Origin: Nitrososphaera sp.
GTDB lineage: Archaea; Thermoproteota; Nitrososphaeria; Nitrososphaerales; Nitrososphaeraceae
DNA: 64,000 bases
Assembly: GCA_029263715.1 (NCBI GenBank)
Contig: JAJUFP010000002.1
Location: forward strand, 62,001-126,000
Direction of reading: 5' to 3'
Part shown: positions 41,624 through 49,985 of the stretch, in pieces
How positions within the stretch are numbered: the stretch's first letter is position 1
Layout: the number at the start of each line of letters is the position of its first letter
Notes under the pieces: model-generated
Databases searched by the model: none
The model's input: only the letters and a program-made list of their open reading frames with translations
Told to the model about the DNA's origin: nothing
Translations under genes and position numbers: made by a program

Positions 41624-44206
41624 CTATATCACTTCAAATGATGAGGAGTAACTTTCTGGCTCGTATTTGTCGGCAGACGCGTCTACCAGCACCTCAAACG
41701 TGCCCGGGTCAGTGTTTTCACTGATTCTCCAGGAGAAGGTTACCATGCCGTTGCTGTCGGTGTGGCCAGAAAAGTTCTTTGAAGTCTGGCCGGATGCATA
41801 GTTGACCTGCACCTCGACAAAGGCATCCGCAATGGCGTATTCTGTGGGCTCGTCAAACACCTGCACAGTTATTGTCTGCACGCTTCCCCGGGTTATGGGA
41901 TCCTGATCAAACCAGAGGCCAATGTCCAGGTTTCCGGGTCCGTAGGCCGAGTCTTCCTCGATGCTGCTCTGGCCGGTCACAAACGCAAACTCTTCTGAAT
42001 ATGAGCAGTTGTCAGAAAAGTCGCAGACTCCAAAGGAAAGGTAGTATGTCCCGTCATACGTAAAGTATTCCGGCTGAAAGTTCTCCGTCACCACTATCGG
42101 CTCGTACTCTATGTAGTTAAAGTAGTCCTCGTCTTCCAGGTCGTACTCGTACGTGTAGGTGTAGATCTTGTCGCCAGCATACAGCGGCCAAAGCTCCCTT
42201 GCTGCCGTGTCATCGCCTGTTTCCGGCCAGGCGCCCAGAAACTCAAAGGTGCCGCTTCCATCATCTTGTACCTGGTAGATAAGGGTCACCGGCTCGTTGA
42301 CGTCCTCAGCCTCAAGCCTGACGGGGAAGAGGGCAAAAAGCGTGTCCTCTGTTACCTCCAGGTTCATCAGGGTCGGCGCGCAGAAATCCTCGTTGCACAG
42401 AGAGATTATCTGCTTGTTCCAGGTAAACTCTATCGTTCCGTCCGGCTCGATTATCCATGACGGGTCCAGCTCCAGGTATGAGAGCACCTCCACCCGGGTC
42501 TGGTCGTACGTCTCACTGCTGATGTACATTATGACGCTGGATACGTCCTCGCCCTCAACAAAGCCGCTCACCGTCTGGCCGTCAAACTCTAGATCTATAA
42601 AGGGTGCCTCGTCGTCTGACTGCAGCAAGGACTGCTGCGTTTCAAGAAGGCTGTCCCAGCCGGCCACCGAGTAGAGGAGGACATCATCGTTGAACTCCTC
42701 GGCCTCGACAGGCACGTATATGGAGATCCCGTTGGCGTTGGGCTTTGCCTGGCCGCTGACGTTGTAGACTACGGCATCGTCTATGGCTTCCTGCAGGTCC
42801 TCCGCCAGGAAAAGGTAGCCGGGGAATTCTGAACCGATGTTGGACGCAAGGTGGCGCAGGTCAACGTGTCCAGAACTGCTTTTTGCGCCAACGCCGTACC
42901 TCTCGGTATTGTCCACGGCGCGGGCAAAGGAATACGAGTATTTCAGATTGGATATCTGGTTTTCAAGGCCATCAGAAAGCGCCTTGACTCTGTCCTTTAG
43001 CGCGGGGATCTTTTTTAGGTCTAGAACGGACATGGTCACCGTGCTCTGAGATTCATAGTCCCAGTACTTTTCTGCGTTGTCCACCGCATGCTTGACGTAC
43101 GTGTCAGCAACGGTCCTGCCAAGAATGTCTCCAGTCTGGTCTGGGTTGCCAGCCAGAGAAGACAGCAAGGCAGTATAGTCCCACCCCCAGCTGGGCTCCA
43201 CTTCCTGCGATGCCACAAGGTAACTGCCGTATGGGCTGAGCCGGTCGGCCACCTCTACCGTGGCCATCAGGCATGCGTCAAAGCCAATGACCTCAAAATC
43301 CTGCTGCGTCTGCTGCTTTGCGTCTGCAAACGCCTTCTCGATCTCGTCAAGGGTCAGGCTATCCTCAAAGAGCTCGTCAAAACCAAAACCGTCGATGCCG
43401 TTGCCATGGTCCCAGAGCACGATGGCGTATCTTTCTGCCGGGTACTGCGATACTGACCATGCGATAAAGTCTGAAAGGGTCTGCGGGTCTCCCATGTTCT
43501 TCTGCCCGACATCCTGCAGGGTCTGGTGTTTGCCGTCCAGTACCTGGTGTATCTGGACGCTGGTAAAGTCGATGAATCTTTCCTCGTCTTTGGGCGCGTT
43601 AGCACCCCCTGTCTCTACTATCACGTTGACTCTGTCCGTGGAGCCAACCGCCTGCATTTCACGGATATCAAGAGTGGCGGCGTAATTCTGTGATTCAAGG
43701 TCAGAGCCCACCATGTAAACAAGAACGGTGTAATCGGCAGCCGGCCTGCCAGCATCGATGCCTACCTCTAGTTCCTCTGATATCAGAAAGGAGCTTGTCC
43801 TGACGCCGGACAGGACCTGCGGGTTTTCAAAGTCTGTTATGGCAAAGGCGCGGATGGTTATCTCCTCAAACTCGCTGCCAGAGTCGGCTGTCCAGGACAT
43901 CGCTATATCTTTGCTGCCGTTTGGCTCAAGGGTGCCTGTCTGCCATTGCAGGTTCAGGGTTATTCCATCCTCGTCTCTTACCTCCACTATGGCAGTAAAA
44001 GGCTGGCTGACCGATTCGTTGTTTGTAACCGTGATATGGATGAGGGCCTGCTGGCCGGGCTTCACCACGAAGATCGGGCTTCCATCTGTACTTTTTAGCG
44101 CCGGCAGACTCAGAGAAACAGAATCAAGACTTGATGCAAAAGAACTGGCAGTTTGGGAAAATGCAAGCAGGAAAATAAACGCGATGACCAGCGCGGTCTT
44201 GACCAT
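41624..44206 (-). CDS. Secreted clostripain-family (C11) cysteine protease
   Basis: 860 residues. Signal peptide (residues 1-25), an N-terminal beta domain (about 30-145) shared with the protein at 30642, then the C11 domain from about 160 to 530: VLVYMVGSDL, His267 in IVLWDHGNG and Cys312 in IGFDACLMA, the caspase-clan catalytic pair. Beta domains follow, with a final Ig-like repeat (SGQTSKNFSGHTDSNGMVTF) near the C-terminus. It acts outside the cell or at its surface. Isolated gene. Confidence 0.88.
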   Translation of the reverse strand: MVKTALVIAFIFLLAFSQTASSFASSLDSVSLSLPALKSTDGSPIFVVKPGQQALIHITVTNNESVSQPFTAIVEVRDEDGITLNLQWQTGTLEPNGSKDIAMSWTADSGSEFEEITIRAFAITDFENPQVLSGVRTSSFLISEELEVGIDAGRPAADYTVLVYMVGSDLESQNYAATLDIREMQAVGSTDRVNVIVETGGANAPKDEERFIDFTSVQIHQVLDGKHQTLQDVGQKNMGDPQTLSDFIAWSVSQYPAERYAIVLWDHGNGIDGFGFDELFEDSLTLDEIEKAFADAKQQTQQDFEVIGFDACLMATVEVADRLSPYGSYLVASQEVEPSWGWDYTALLSSLAGNPDQTGDILGRTVADTYVKHAVDNAEKYWDYESQSTVTMSVLDLKKIPALKDRVKALSDGLENQISNLKYSYSFARAVDNTERYGVGAKSSSGHVDLRHLASNIGSEFPGYLFLAEDLQEAIDDAVVYNVSGQAKPNANGISIYVPVEAEEFNDDVLLYSVAGWDSLLETQQSLLQSDDEAPFIDLEFDGQTVSGFVEGEDVSSVIMYISSETYDQTRVEVLSYLELDPSWIIEPDGTIEFTWNKQIISLCNEDFCAPTLMNLEVTEDTLFALFPVRLEAEDVNEPVTLIYQVQDDGSGTFEFLGAWPETGDDTAARELWPLYAGDKIYTYTYEYDLEDEDYFNYIEYEPIVVTENFQPEYFTYDGTYYLSFGVCDFSDNCSYSEEFAFVTGQSSIEEDSAYGPGNLDIGLWFDQDPITRGSVQTITVQVFDEPTEYAIADAFVEVQVNYASGQTSKNFSGHTDSNGMVTFSWRISENTDPGTFEVLVDASADKYEPESYSSSFEVI

Positions 44207-44263
44207 CGGTAGGGCTATCCGGCATACAACTAGATAACCTTTACAAAAAAGAGGGCGCCGTGC

Positions 44264-44674
44264 CTATCTTTTTGTCAGCGCCAGTATGCCGCCTACGATT
44301 CCCAGTATGGGCCCGATGATAAATCCGCCCATGCCAAACAGCCCGATGATGGATGCTATCAAGACTGCAACGCCCCAGCCGTGTCCGCTTTCCGGCCTTT
44401 TGTGGATCATGTATCCACCAAAGATCGATACTGCGCCGGCTGCCAAGGAGATGGACGCCATGGTGCCAACAGCCCACGCAAGATATCCGCCGGGTGCCAT
44501 CATGCCCCATCCGCCGCCTCCCATCATCGGTCCCCATCCGTACATTGCCGACTGGGACCAGACGCCAAGCATGGAAAACGCCAGTAATCCGCCAGCTAGC
44601 ATCAGTGCGCCGCCTATTATGGACAGAACTACCGACGGCCTTACTTCCCTTCCTGCCTGCGATACACTTTCCAT
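44264..44674 (-). CDS. Small multi-helix membrane protein
   Basis: 136 residues from ATG 44674, preceded by GGAGG at Shine-Dalgarno distance; ATG 44695 is an alternative. Three to four membrane segments separated by a Gly/Met/Trp-rich loop (MYGWGPMMGGGGWGMMAPGG). The Met-rich loop and the upstream element TGCAGTGCACTGCA, shared with copper-island genes, suggest a metal-linked role. Confidence 0.6.
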   Translation of the reverse strand: MESVSQAGREVRPSVVLSIIGGALMLAGGLLAFSMLGVWSQSAMYGWGPMMGGGGWGMMAPGGYLAWAVGTMASISLAAGAVSIFGGYMIHKRPESGHGWGVAVLIASIIGLFGMGGFIIGPILGIVGGILALTKR

Positions 44675-44710
44675 TTCTTTTGCCTCCACTGTCATCAATG
44701 GACGGCCGCA

Positions 44711-44741
44711 GATATATGCAAAAGGAATGCAGTGCACTGCA
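44711..44741 (-). promoter_or_regulatory. TGCAGTGCACTGCA palindrome and TATA
   Basis: TGCAGTGCACTGCA at 44728-44741 is a perfect 14-bp palindrome. The reverse-strand TATA GCATATATC (44711-44719) lies between it and the start of the membrane-protein gene. It is the most symmetrical member of the ATGCAGT(G/A)C family of elements in this window. Confidence 0.5.
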
Positions 44742-44757
44742 AAGAGATCAGGTGTTG

Positions 44758-45084
44758 TTACCTGGGCGCATAAAAGATGATGGCAGCGCCAGCAACGGCC
44801 ACAATGGATCCAATGACCTCATACATGTCAGGCTTCTTTTTGTCCACCACCCTGCCCCAGATTATGGAAGAGGCGATAAAGATCCCGCCGTATGCTGCGT
44901 AGACCCGGCCAAAGTCGGCCGGCTGCAGCGTCGGTACAAGCCCGTATACAAAAAGCACGATGCCGCCAAGGATGCCGATGGCAAGTCTCTTCTTTTTCCT
45001 TATCCAGAGCCAGACAAGGTAGCCCCCACCAATCTCTGCCAGGGCGGCTGCAAAGAACAGGGCCGCCGTCAGCGGAACGGTCAC
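44758..45084 (-). CDS. YnfA/UPF0060 family membrane protein (second of a tandem pair)
   Basis: 108 residues with four membrane helices. [20 protein letters not shown] at the start and [19 protein letters not shown] in the middle are the UPF0060 (YnfA) signature. This family belongs to the small multidrug resistance fold. It overlaps the upstream paralogue by 4 bp, a heterodimer-like arrangement. Confidence 0.88.
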   Translation of the reverse strand: MTVPLTAALFFAAALAEIGGGYLVWLWIRKKKRLAIGILGGIVLFVYGLVPTLQPADFGRVYAAYGGIFIASSIIWGRVVDKKKPDMYEVIGSIVAVAGAAIIFYAPR

Positions 45085-45464
45085 TGTCTCGACCAGATGC
45101 CCTTCTCACCCTTCCTTGGCATGTAGAATATGATGGCCACGCCTGCCAGGGCAACGGCCATGCCCAGCAAGTCGTACCGGTCAGGCGGTATTCCCTCAAA
45201 GAACCAGCCCCACAGTATCGACATGACGATAAAGACGCCGCCATAAGCAGCATAGATCCTGTGAAAATGGGCCGGCTGAAACGTGGGCACAATGCCGTAA
45301 AGAAACAGCACAAATCCGCCCAGCACACCAAGGGTCCAGCTCATGCCGTCTCTGAGCCACAGCCACACCAGGTAGCCGCCACCGATCTCGCAAAGGCCAG
45401 CAATAAAGAAGAAAAGCAGCGTCACTAGGATTGTTCTTGGCGCCGGCAACTGCCTACTGAACAC
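45081..45464 (-). CDS. YnfA/UPF0060 family membrane protein (first of a tandem pair)
   Basis: 127 residues from GTG 45464. [20 protein letters not shown] and [20 protein letters not shown] match the UPF0060 signature of four-helix small transporters. It overlaps the next UPF0060 gene by 4 bp. Paired SMR proteins often form obligate heterodimers. Confidence 0.88.
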   Translation of the reverse strand: MFSRQLPAPRTILVTLLFFFIAGLCEIGGGYLVWLWLRDGMSWTLGVLGGFVLFLYGIVPTFQPAHFHRIYAAYGGVFIVMSILWGWFFEGIPPDRYDLLGMAVALAGVAIIFYMPRKGEKGIWSRQ

Positions 45465-45501
45465 TTGCTGGCGTTATTATTGTTAGCCTGCTAGAGGCAG
45501 C

Positions 45502-46032
45502 TCATTTTATCTCGGCGTTTACCTTTACGATGTGCGACATGCTGTACATGGCCGGGCAGCGCTCCTCGGCCATCTTTAAGACCTGGCTTAGCCTTTCTCT
45601 GTCGGCGTTATCGCTTTGCACGTCAATTCTGAAGTTTATGCCCTCAGTTATCGGCTCGTCTGCCACGTCAAAGGTCTTGGCAAAATTGATGTTGCACTCT
45701 GCGTCGACATTTAGTCTTGTCAACCTTATGCCCTGGCCGGAGGCCACGCTTACAAACGTTGCAATAAAGCACGACGTGATGCCAGCAACGCAGTAGCCCA
45801 TGGGACCAAGCCGGCTGCCGCTTCCGCCCATGAAAGATGGCGAATCGATCTCGATTACCTGCTTGCCCTTTTCAAAGGCCAGCTCGGTCCGAAACTGGTA
45901 GCCCTTGCTTGGATCAAGGTTCCACTCGCCCTGCAACTTGACAGGCCTTTTCAGCGTAGACCTGTCCGTCCTGCCGGCTGCAACTGTCTGGGAAATCTTG
46001 TCCAAGTCCACGTTGTTTAGTATGTTTGCCAT
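45502..46032 (-). CDS. OsmC-like protein
   Basis: 176 residues. GPMGYCVAGITSCFIATFVS holds the OsmC N-terminal reactive Cys region, and AEERCPAMYSMSHIVKVNAE the second conserved Cys (ERCPAMYSMS). These proteins reduce organic hydroperoxides or act as Ohr/OsmC-like thiol enzymes. Cytoplasmic. It ends 37 bp upstream of the YnfA pair. Confidence 0.85.
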   Translation of the reverse strand: MANILNNVDLDKISQTVAAGRTDRSTLKRPVKLQGEWNLDPSKGYQFRTELAFEKGKQVIEIDSPSFMGGSGSRLGPMGYCVAGITSCFIATFVSVASGQGIRLTRLNVDAECNINFAKTFDVADEPITEGINFRIDVQSDNADRERLSQVLKMAEERCPAMYSMSHIVKVNAEIK

Positions 46033-46095
46033 GGTGCGTTGTCACTCGGCTTGCACTTAAAAGACATTCCGTCTGTCCTGATGGTGCCTATGTGA

Positions 46096-46527
46096 TTGGC
46101 TAGCCACGAAGAATCGTTGCATAAAGTTAATTATCATCGTCGTCAAACAAGGACAGCCGTGTCCTCTGACGACAACCTTTGCAGAGAGGTTGCTTTGCTG
46201 AAAAAGAACATACTTGGAACTGGAGTCGTCGTTAACGGCAAGCTGATCTCGTCCTACATAAAGCCAAACGTCCCACTACCCAATGAAAAAAAGCTGGGGC
46301 AGATGCTCATGCAGTCGCATTTTCTGACGGCCCTGGCCAAGAGCAACGATGATTTCTTTGGCCGGTTCGGATACATGATGGTCCACTGGGATGGCTCAGA
46401 TGTCTTCTTTTTTGTCCTTGATGAATCATTGCCAAAATTGTTTCTTCTCAGGATTGTTCGGCCGTACGACCACGAAGAATTGATGGAAAAGGTTTCCCAT
46501 TGCCTTAAAAAATTCAACTATGAATAA
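46096..46527 (+). CDS. Small conserved hypothetical protein
   Basis: 143 residues from TTG 46096. The chain LKKNILGTGVVVNGKLISSY and DVFFFVLDESLPKLFLLRIV looks like a roadblock/profilin-like alpha-beta fold, which often regulates GTPases. No GTPase gene is near. Function not known. Confidence 0.5.
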   Translation: MASHEESLHKVNYHRRQTRTAVSSDDNLCREVALLKKNILGTGVVVNGKLISSYIKPNVPLPNEKKLGQMLMQSHFLTALAKSNDDFFGRFGYMMVHWDGSDVFFFVLDESLPKLFLLRIVRPYDHEELMEKVSHCLKKFNYE

Positions 46528-46589
46528 TTATCCCTTTAAAAGGGGAAAATATAGAAATGTTTAAAGGTTATGCGTGTTTTTATCATGTA

Positions 46590-46880
46590 ATGGCCAAAAA
46601 AGGAGATACTATCTCAACAAAGAGATCCAAGAAGGGCCGTTCTTTTCTAGGAACTTCTAGCAAAAGGCTAGTGCTCAACATCCATCTGCTGATATGCAAC
46701 TCTTGTTTTTGGTGCGCGTCCTATTTGTACGGCGACGGGCGCGTCTGGTTTAGGAAATGCCCTGTCTGCAGCAAAAACGACATTGAAGCCCTGCCCATAA
46801 TGTCAAACGAAAGGTGTGTCTTTGATTACGATACCAGACGCGGCGTTACGCTACAGTTCACTACTGATAAAAAGGGATAA
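46590..46880 (+). CDS. Small zinc protein
   Basis: 96 residues from ATG 46590, leaderless by GTTTAAAGG centred 27 bp upstream. A basic N-terminus (TISTKRSKKGRSF) precedes ICNSCFWCASYL and RKCPVCSKND, two CxxC-type knuckles of a zinc ribbon. Probably nucleic-acid binding; not assigned. Confidence 0.6.
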   Translation: MAKKGDTISTKRSKKGRSFLGTSSKRLVLNIHLLICNSCFWCASYLYGDGRVWFRKCPVCSKNDIEALPIMSNERCVFDYDTRRGVTLQFTTDKKG

Positions 46881-47106
46881 GCCTTGTGAATGGCACCGGT
46901 GTGAACATTAACGTATGGCATTTGCCCCCGCCGTTTAGCTTGCAATTTCTCTGCTCTTTCCAATCGTACCTTTACGTACGCTAATTCGGGGTTTTCTTTG
47001 ATACAAGTCTGTCTTAACAGATGTAACGATATCAGAAAATAATAATTGCATATGTTAGATGTTTTAGTAGAACATCTTATATTTGTCTATCACGTTATCG
47101 TCAAAT

Positions 47107-47256
47107 ATGGTGGAAAACCTGACCGTGTATCCGATCATTGGGTTTGTCATCACCTACCTGTCGTTGGAGGTAGCATGGCACCTTGCTGTATGCAAGCATA
47201 AAAGCCAGACGCTGGCTCCCTGCGTGTTCAAGCAGGTGAAAATGCTGATTGCCTGA
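47107..47256 (+). CDS. Small single-helix membrane protein
   Basis: 49 residues from ATG 47107; CTTATATTTG centred 26 bp upstream. One hydrophobic segment (IIGFVITYLSLEVAWHLAV) and two Cys. It precedes the membrane-anchored protein at 47311 by 54 bp and is probably co-transcribed. Confidence 0.5.
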   Translation: MVENLTVYPIIGFVITYLSLEVAWHLAVCKHKSQTLAPCVFKQVKMLIA

Positions 47257-47310
47257 AAGTGGAGCATCTGCACAGAAAGCCAACAGTATTGCACCGGAGG
47301 CTGGCAGCTC

Positions 47311-47904
47311 ATGACCATAGCCCAGACCAGCATGATAGCTGCCAGCCTGGCAATACTGGTCTACATCGCCATAATTACCACTGGCACTCTTACTACACAG
47401 AACAACAAGGATGCTGCCATTCAGCAGGCAGAAGCCGATGCCGCAAGGCGCAACCAGATAGAAACGAATCTAGACTATATTCACGAGTCGGATACTAACC
47501 GGGCTTCTCTTACCGTGCTTCTTGGTGGCCACACCCTTGGCAAGGATGAATTCATCCTTCTGTACGACTCCACACCATACGCAGCAAAGGGGCACGTCGC
47601 GTTGAACCTGCCGTGCGACAGCCAGAACCCGCGAAACCCCATGTTCCAGGTGCTCGTAGGAAGGGCGCCGGACCTGTCGCCGATGTCCCTTGGCTATCTG
47701 GAGCAGATATCCAGCGCTCCAGAAATGTGCGTGTACCACACCCAGTTTGGCTTTGGCGACCCTGTCACTGACTTGGTTCTGAAAAACGTATCAGGTGGCG
47801 AGGTAAGTTTCAGAGGCCCTCACTCTGTGGTGATAACCACCCATGAGTCCTACATACCGACGGCTCCTTCGTACAAAGACATACTGCACCAGCAGGGATA
47901 CTAA
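47311..47904 (+). CDS. Membrane-anchored exported protein
   Basis: 197 residues from ATG 47311. N-terminal helix (MIAASLAILVYIAIITTGTL) anchors it, then an extracellular helical segment and a beta-rich domain with two Cys (LPCDSQN, EMCVYHT). Function unknown. It converges with the Lrp gene. Confidence 0.55.
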   Translation: MTIAQTSMIAASLAILVYIAIITTGTLTTQNNKDAAIQQAEADAARRNQIETNLDYIHESDTNRASLTVLLGGHTLGKDEFILLYDSTPYAAKGHVALNLPCDSQNPRNPMFQVLVGRAPDLSPMSLGYLEQISSAPEMCVYHTQFGFGDPVTDLVLKNVSGGEVSFRGPHSVVITTHESYIPTAPSYKDILHQQGY

Positions 47905-47936
47905 GACAAACCCAAACACGACTCTTTTTTATCGTG

Positions 47937-48380
47937 CTAGCTTTCTATGAAGCGAAAGTCCTCTTTTACAGTTATCAGCACGACATGGGTGTTGGTCCTC
48001 TCCACGTACGGCATCGAAAGGTCTTTTTTCACAAACTTGCTCAGCTCGCTTCTGTTTTTGAACTTGGCGATGATCATCATGTCCGTCAGGCCGGTGATGT
48101 CGTAAACTGCGCAGACGTTTGGAAACTTGGCTATTTGTTTTTCTATTTCCACGATCTTGCCCTTGGTGGCGGTTATCTCGATTATCGCCGTCAGGTCAAA
48201 GCCCAGCTTCTCATGGTCCAGCAGCGCAGAGTAGGACTTGACGATGCCTTCCTGTTCAAGCTTTTGCACCCTGGCAAGCACGGTGGGCGGCGAGACGCCT
48301 ATCTCGTCGGCTATCCGGCGATACGACAGCCGGGCGTCGGAGAGCAGCTTTTTGAGTATTCTAACATCTGTATCGTCCAT
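47937..48380 (-). CDS. Lrp/AsnC family transcriptional regulator
   Basis: 147 residues. N-terminal HTH (LSDARLSYRRIADEIGVSPP TVLARVQKLEQEGIV) and C-terminal RAM/ACT-like ligand domain (AIIEITATKGKIVEIEKQIA; VYDITGLTDMMIIAKF). It is transcribed divergently from glnA with about 110 bp between starts, so it probably senses an amino acid and controls glutamine synthetase. Confidence 0.92.
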   Translation of the reverse strand: MDDTDVRILKKLLSDARLSYRRIADEIGVSPPTVLARVQKLEQEGIVKSYSALLDHEKLGFDLTAIIEITATKGKIVEIEKQIAKFPNVCAVYDITGLTDMMIIAKFKNRSELSKFVKKDLSMPYVERTNTHVVLITVKEDFRFIES

Positions 48381-48494
48381 ATGAGCAGGCTCGTTTAGCC
48401 GATTTACAAATATAAAGTATTGCTTTGAAAAGGCTATCAGATATTAACAGTATTGAAAGAAGACAATATATCCAACAAGTGTGTATTGTATGAC

Positions 48495-49904
48495 ATGACA
48501 ACCAGAGATGATTTATCCCTAGAAGAGCGTGATCTCGGCAAGTCACAGTTCAAGGATGTGGAGTTTATCCAGCTGAGGTACACCGATGTCGTCGGCAGGT
48601 TTCTTGCCAAGTATGTCTTTGTAGACTCGGACCCATCGGAGTTTCTAAGGGGCGTGGGCACGGACGGCTCGTCTGTCAGAGGCTTTGCAACCATAGATGA
48701 GTCAGACATGCTGCTGGTACCGGACAGGTCCACACTGAGGCTGGCACCGGTCTCTGACAATTACCGTGTGGCCACGGTTATTTCAGACGTTTACGAGGGC
48801 TTTGGACGGGGCCGGCTTGTCAAAGACCCGCGGTATACGTCGCAGAAGATGGAAGAGCACCTTTCTCAGCAAGGCCTGTCCTGCTATATCGGGCCAGAAG
48901 TCGAGTGCTTTATCTTTGACGACCTGACCCTTAAAGGCGATGCGCCGGCGATAATGTCAGAAGAGCAAGCCGGCAAGTATCCCATAAGGCGTAAGGGCGG
49001 ATACGACGCGCCTCCTTCCCAGGACTCGCTTTTAGAGTTCCGGTTCAGGGTGGCTGAGATACTCAAAAAATACTACTTTATCAAAGTCACGAACCTGAAC
49101 CATGAAGTTGCCAGCTGCGGCCAGATAGAGATCAACTTTATGCACAGCACGCTGACTAGGTCGGCAGACAACGTGCAGATATACAAAGACGTAGTCAGGA
49201 ACCTGGCACGGCAGCAGGGCAAGATTGCCAACTTTATGCCAAAGCCGATATTTGACGAGGGTGACCCCCGCAATGCCGACAACGGATCTGGGATGCACAT
49301 CAGCGTCAGCCTTTGGTCCGGTGCTGGCAACATATTTTACGACCCAGACGACGAGTACGCGGAATTCAGCCAGACGGGCCGTTACTTTGTCGGCGGCGTG
49401 CTAAGCCATGCCTCATCGCTGGCCGGGCTGGTCGCGCCCACCGTCAACTCGTACTACCGGATGGTGCCGGGATTCGAGGCCCCTGTCTATTCTGCCTGGT
49501 CCAGGGGGAACCGGTCAGCCATCCTGCGGGTGCCGATAAACGAAAAGAACAACCCCAAATCAAAGCGTATCGAGTTTAGGGCGCCGGACCCTTCCGCCAA
49601 CCCGTACTTGGCCATGCCGGCCATAGTGGCAGCCGGGATGGATGGAATAAAGAAAAAGATAGACCCTGGCGACCCGGTCAACGCAGACATTTACAAGATG
49701 TCTGACTCGCTTAGAAGCAGCCTTGGGATAAAATCGCTTCCCGGCAGCCTCGAAGAATCACTGGCGGCCCTTAAGAGCGACTCTGACTACCTGAAGGTGT
49801 GCTTTGGAAGCGAGCTGCTTGAGGCCCACATGGAGCTCAAGGAAGCCGAGATCGCTGGCGGCCGGTCAAAGAAGCAGCAGTTCCTGCAATACTATGACAT
49901 CTGA
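48495..49904 (+). CDS. glnA: Glutamine synthetase
   Basis: 469 residues from ATG 48495, with GACAATATATCC centred 27 bp upstream. It has the beta-grasp N-domain (VEFIQLRYTDVVGRF), GIDGSSVRGF-like GTDGSSVRGFATIDESDMLL, the ATP-binding EVASCGQIEINF and MPKPIFDEGDPRNADNGSGMH metal loop, and the NRSAILRVP Arg motif. It makes glutamine from glutamate, ammonia and ATP. Divergent from an Lrp regulator and about 6 kb from a PII gene. Confidence 0.95.
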   Translation: MTTRDDLSLEERDLGKSQFKDVEFIQLRYTDVVGRFLAKYVFVDSDPSEFLRGVGTDGSSVRGFATIDESDMLLVPDRSTLRLAPVSDNYRVATVISDVYEGFGRGRLVKDPRYTSQKMEEHLSQQGLSCYIGPEVECFIFDDLTLKGDAPAIMSEEQAGKYPIRRKGGYDAPPSQDSLLEFRFRVAEILKKYYFIKVTNLNHEVASCGQIEINFMHSTLTRSADNVQIYKDVVRNLARQQGKIANFMPKPIFDEGDPRNADNGSGMHISVSLWSGAGNIFYDPDDEYAEFSQTGRYFVGGVLSHASSLAGLVAPTVNSYYRMVPGFEAPVYSAWSRGNRSAILRVPINEKNNPKSKRIEFRAPDPSANPYLAMPAIVAAGMDGIKKKIDPGDPVNADIYKMSDSLRSSLGIKSLPGSLEESLAALKSDSDYLKVCFGSELLEAHMELKEAEIAGGRSKKQQFLQYYDI

Positions 49905-49985
49905 GCCTGATGCCCCCGGTCGTTTTCATGACCGCGAGGGCACCATGCTTTTCCTTACGATTTCTTCAGGCAGGTCATGCCGGCC

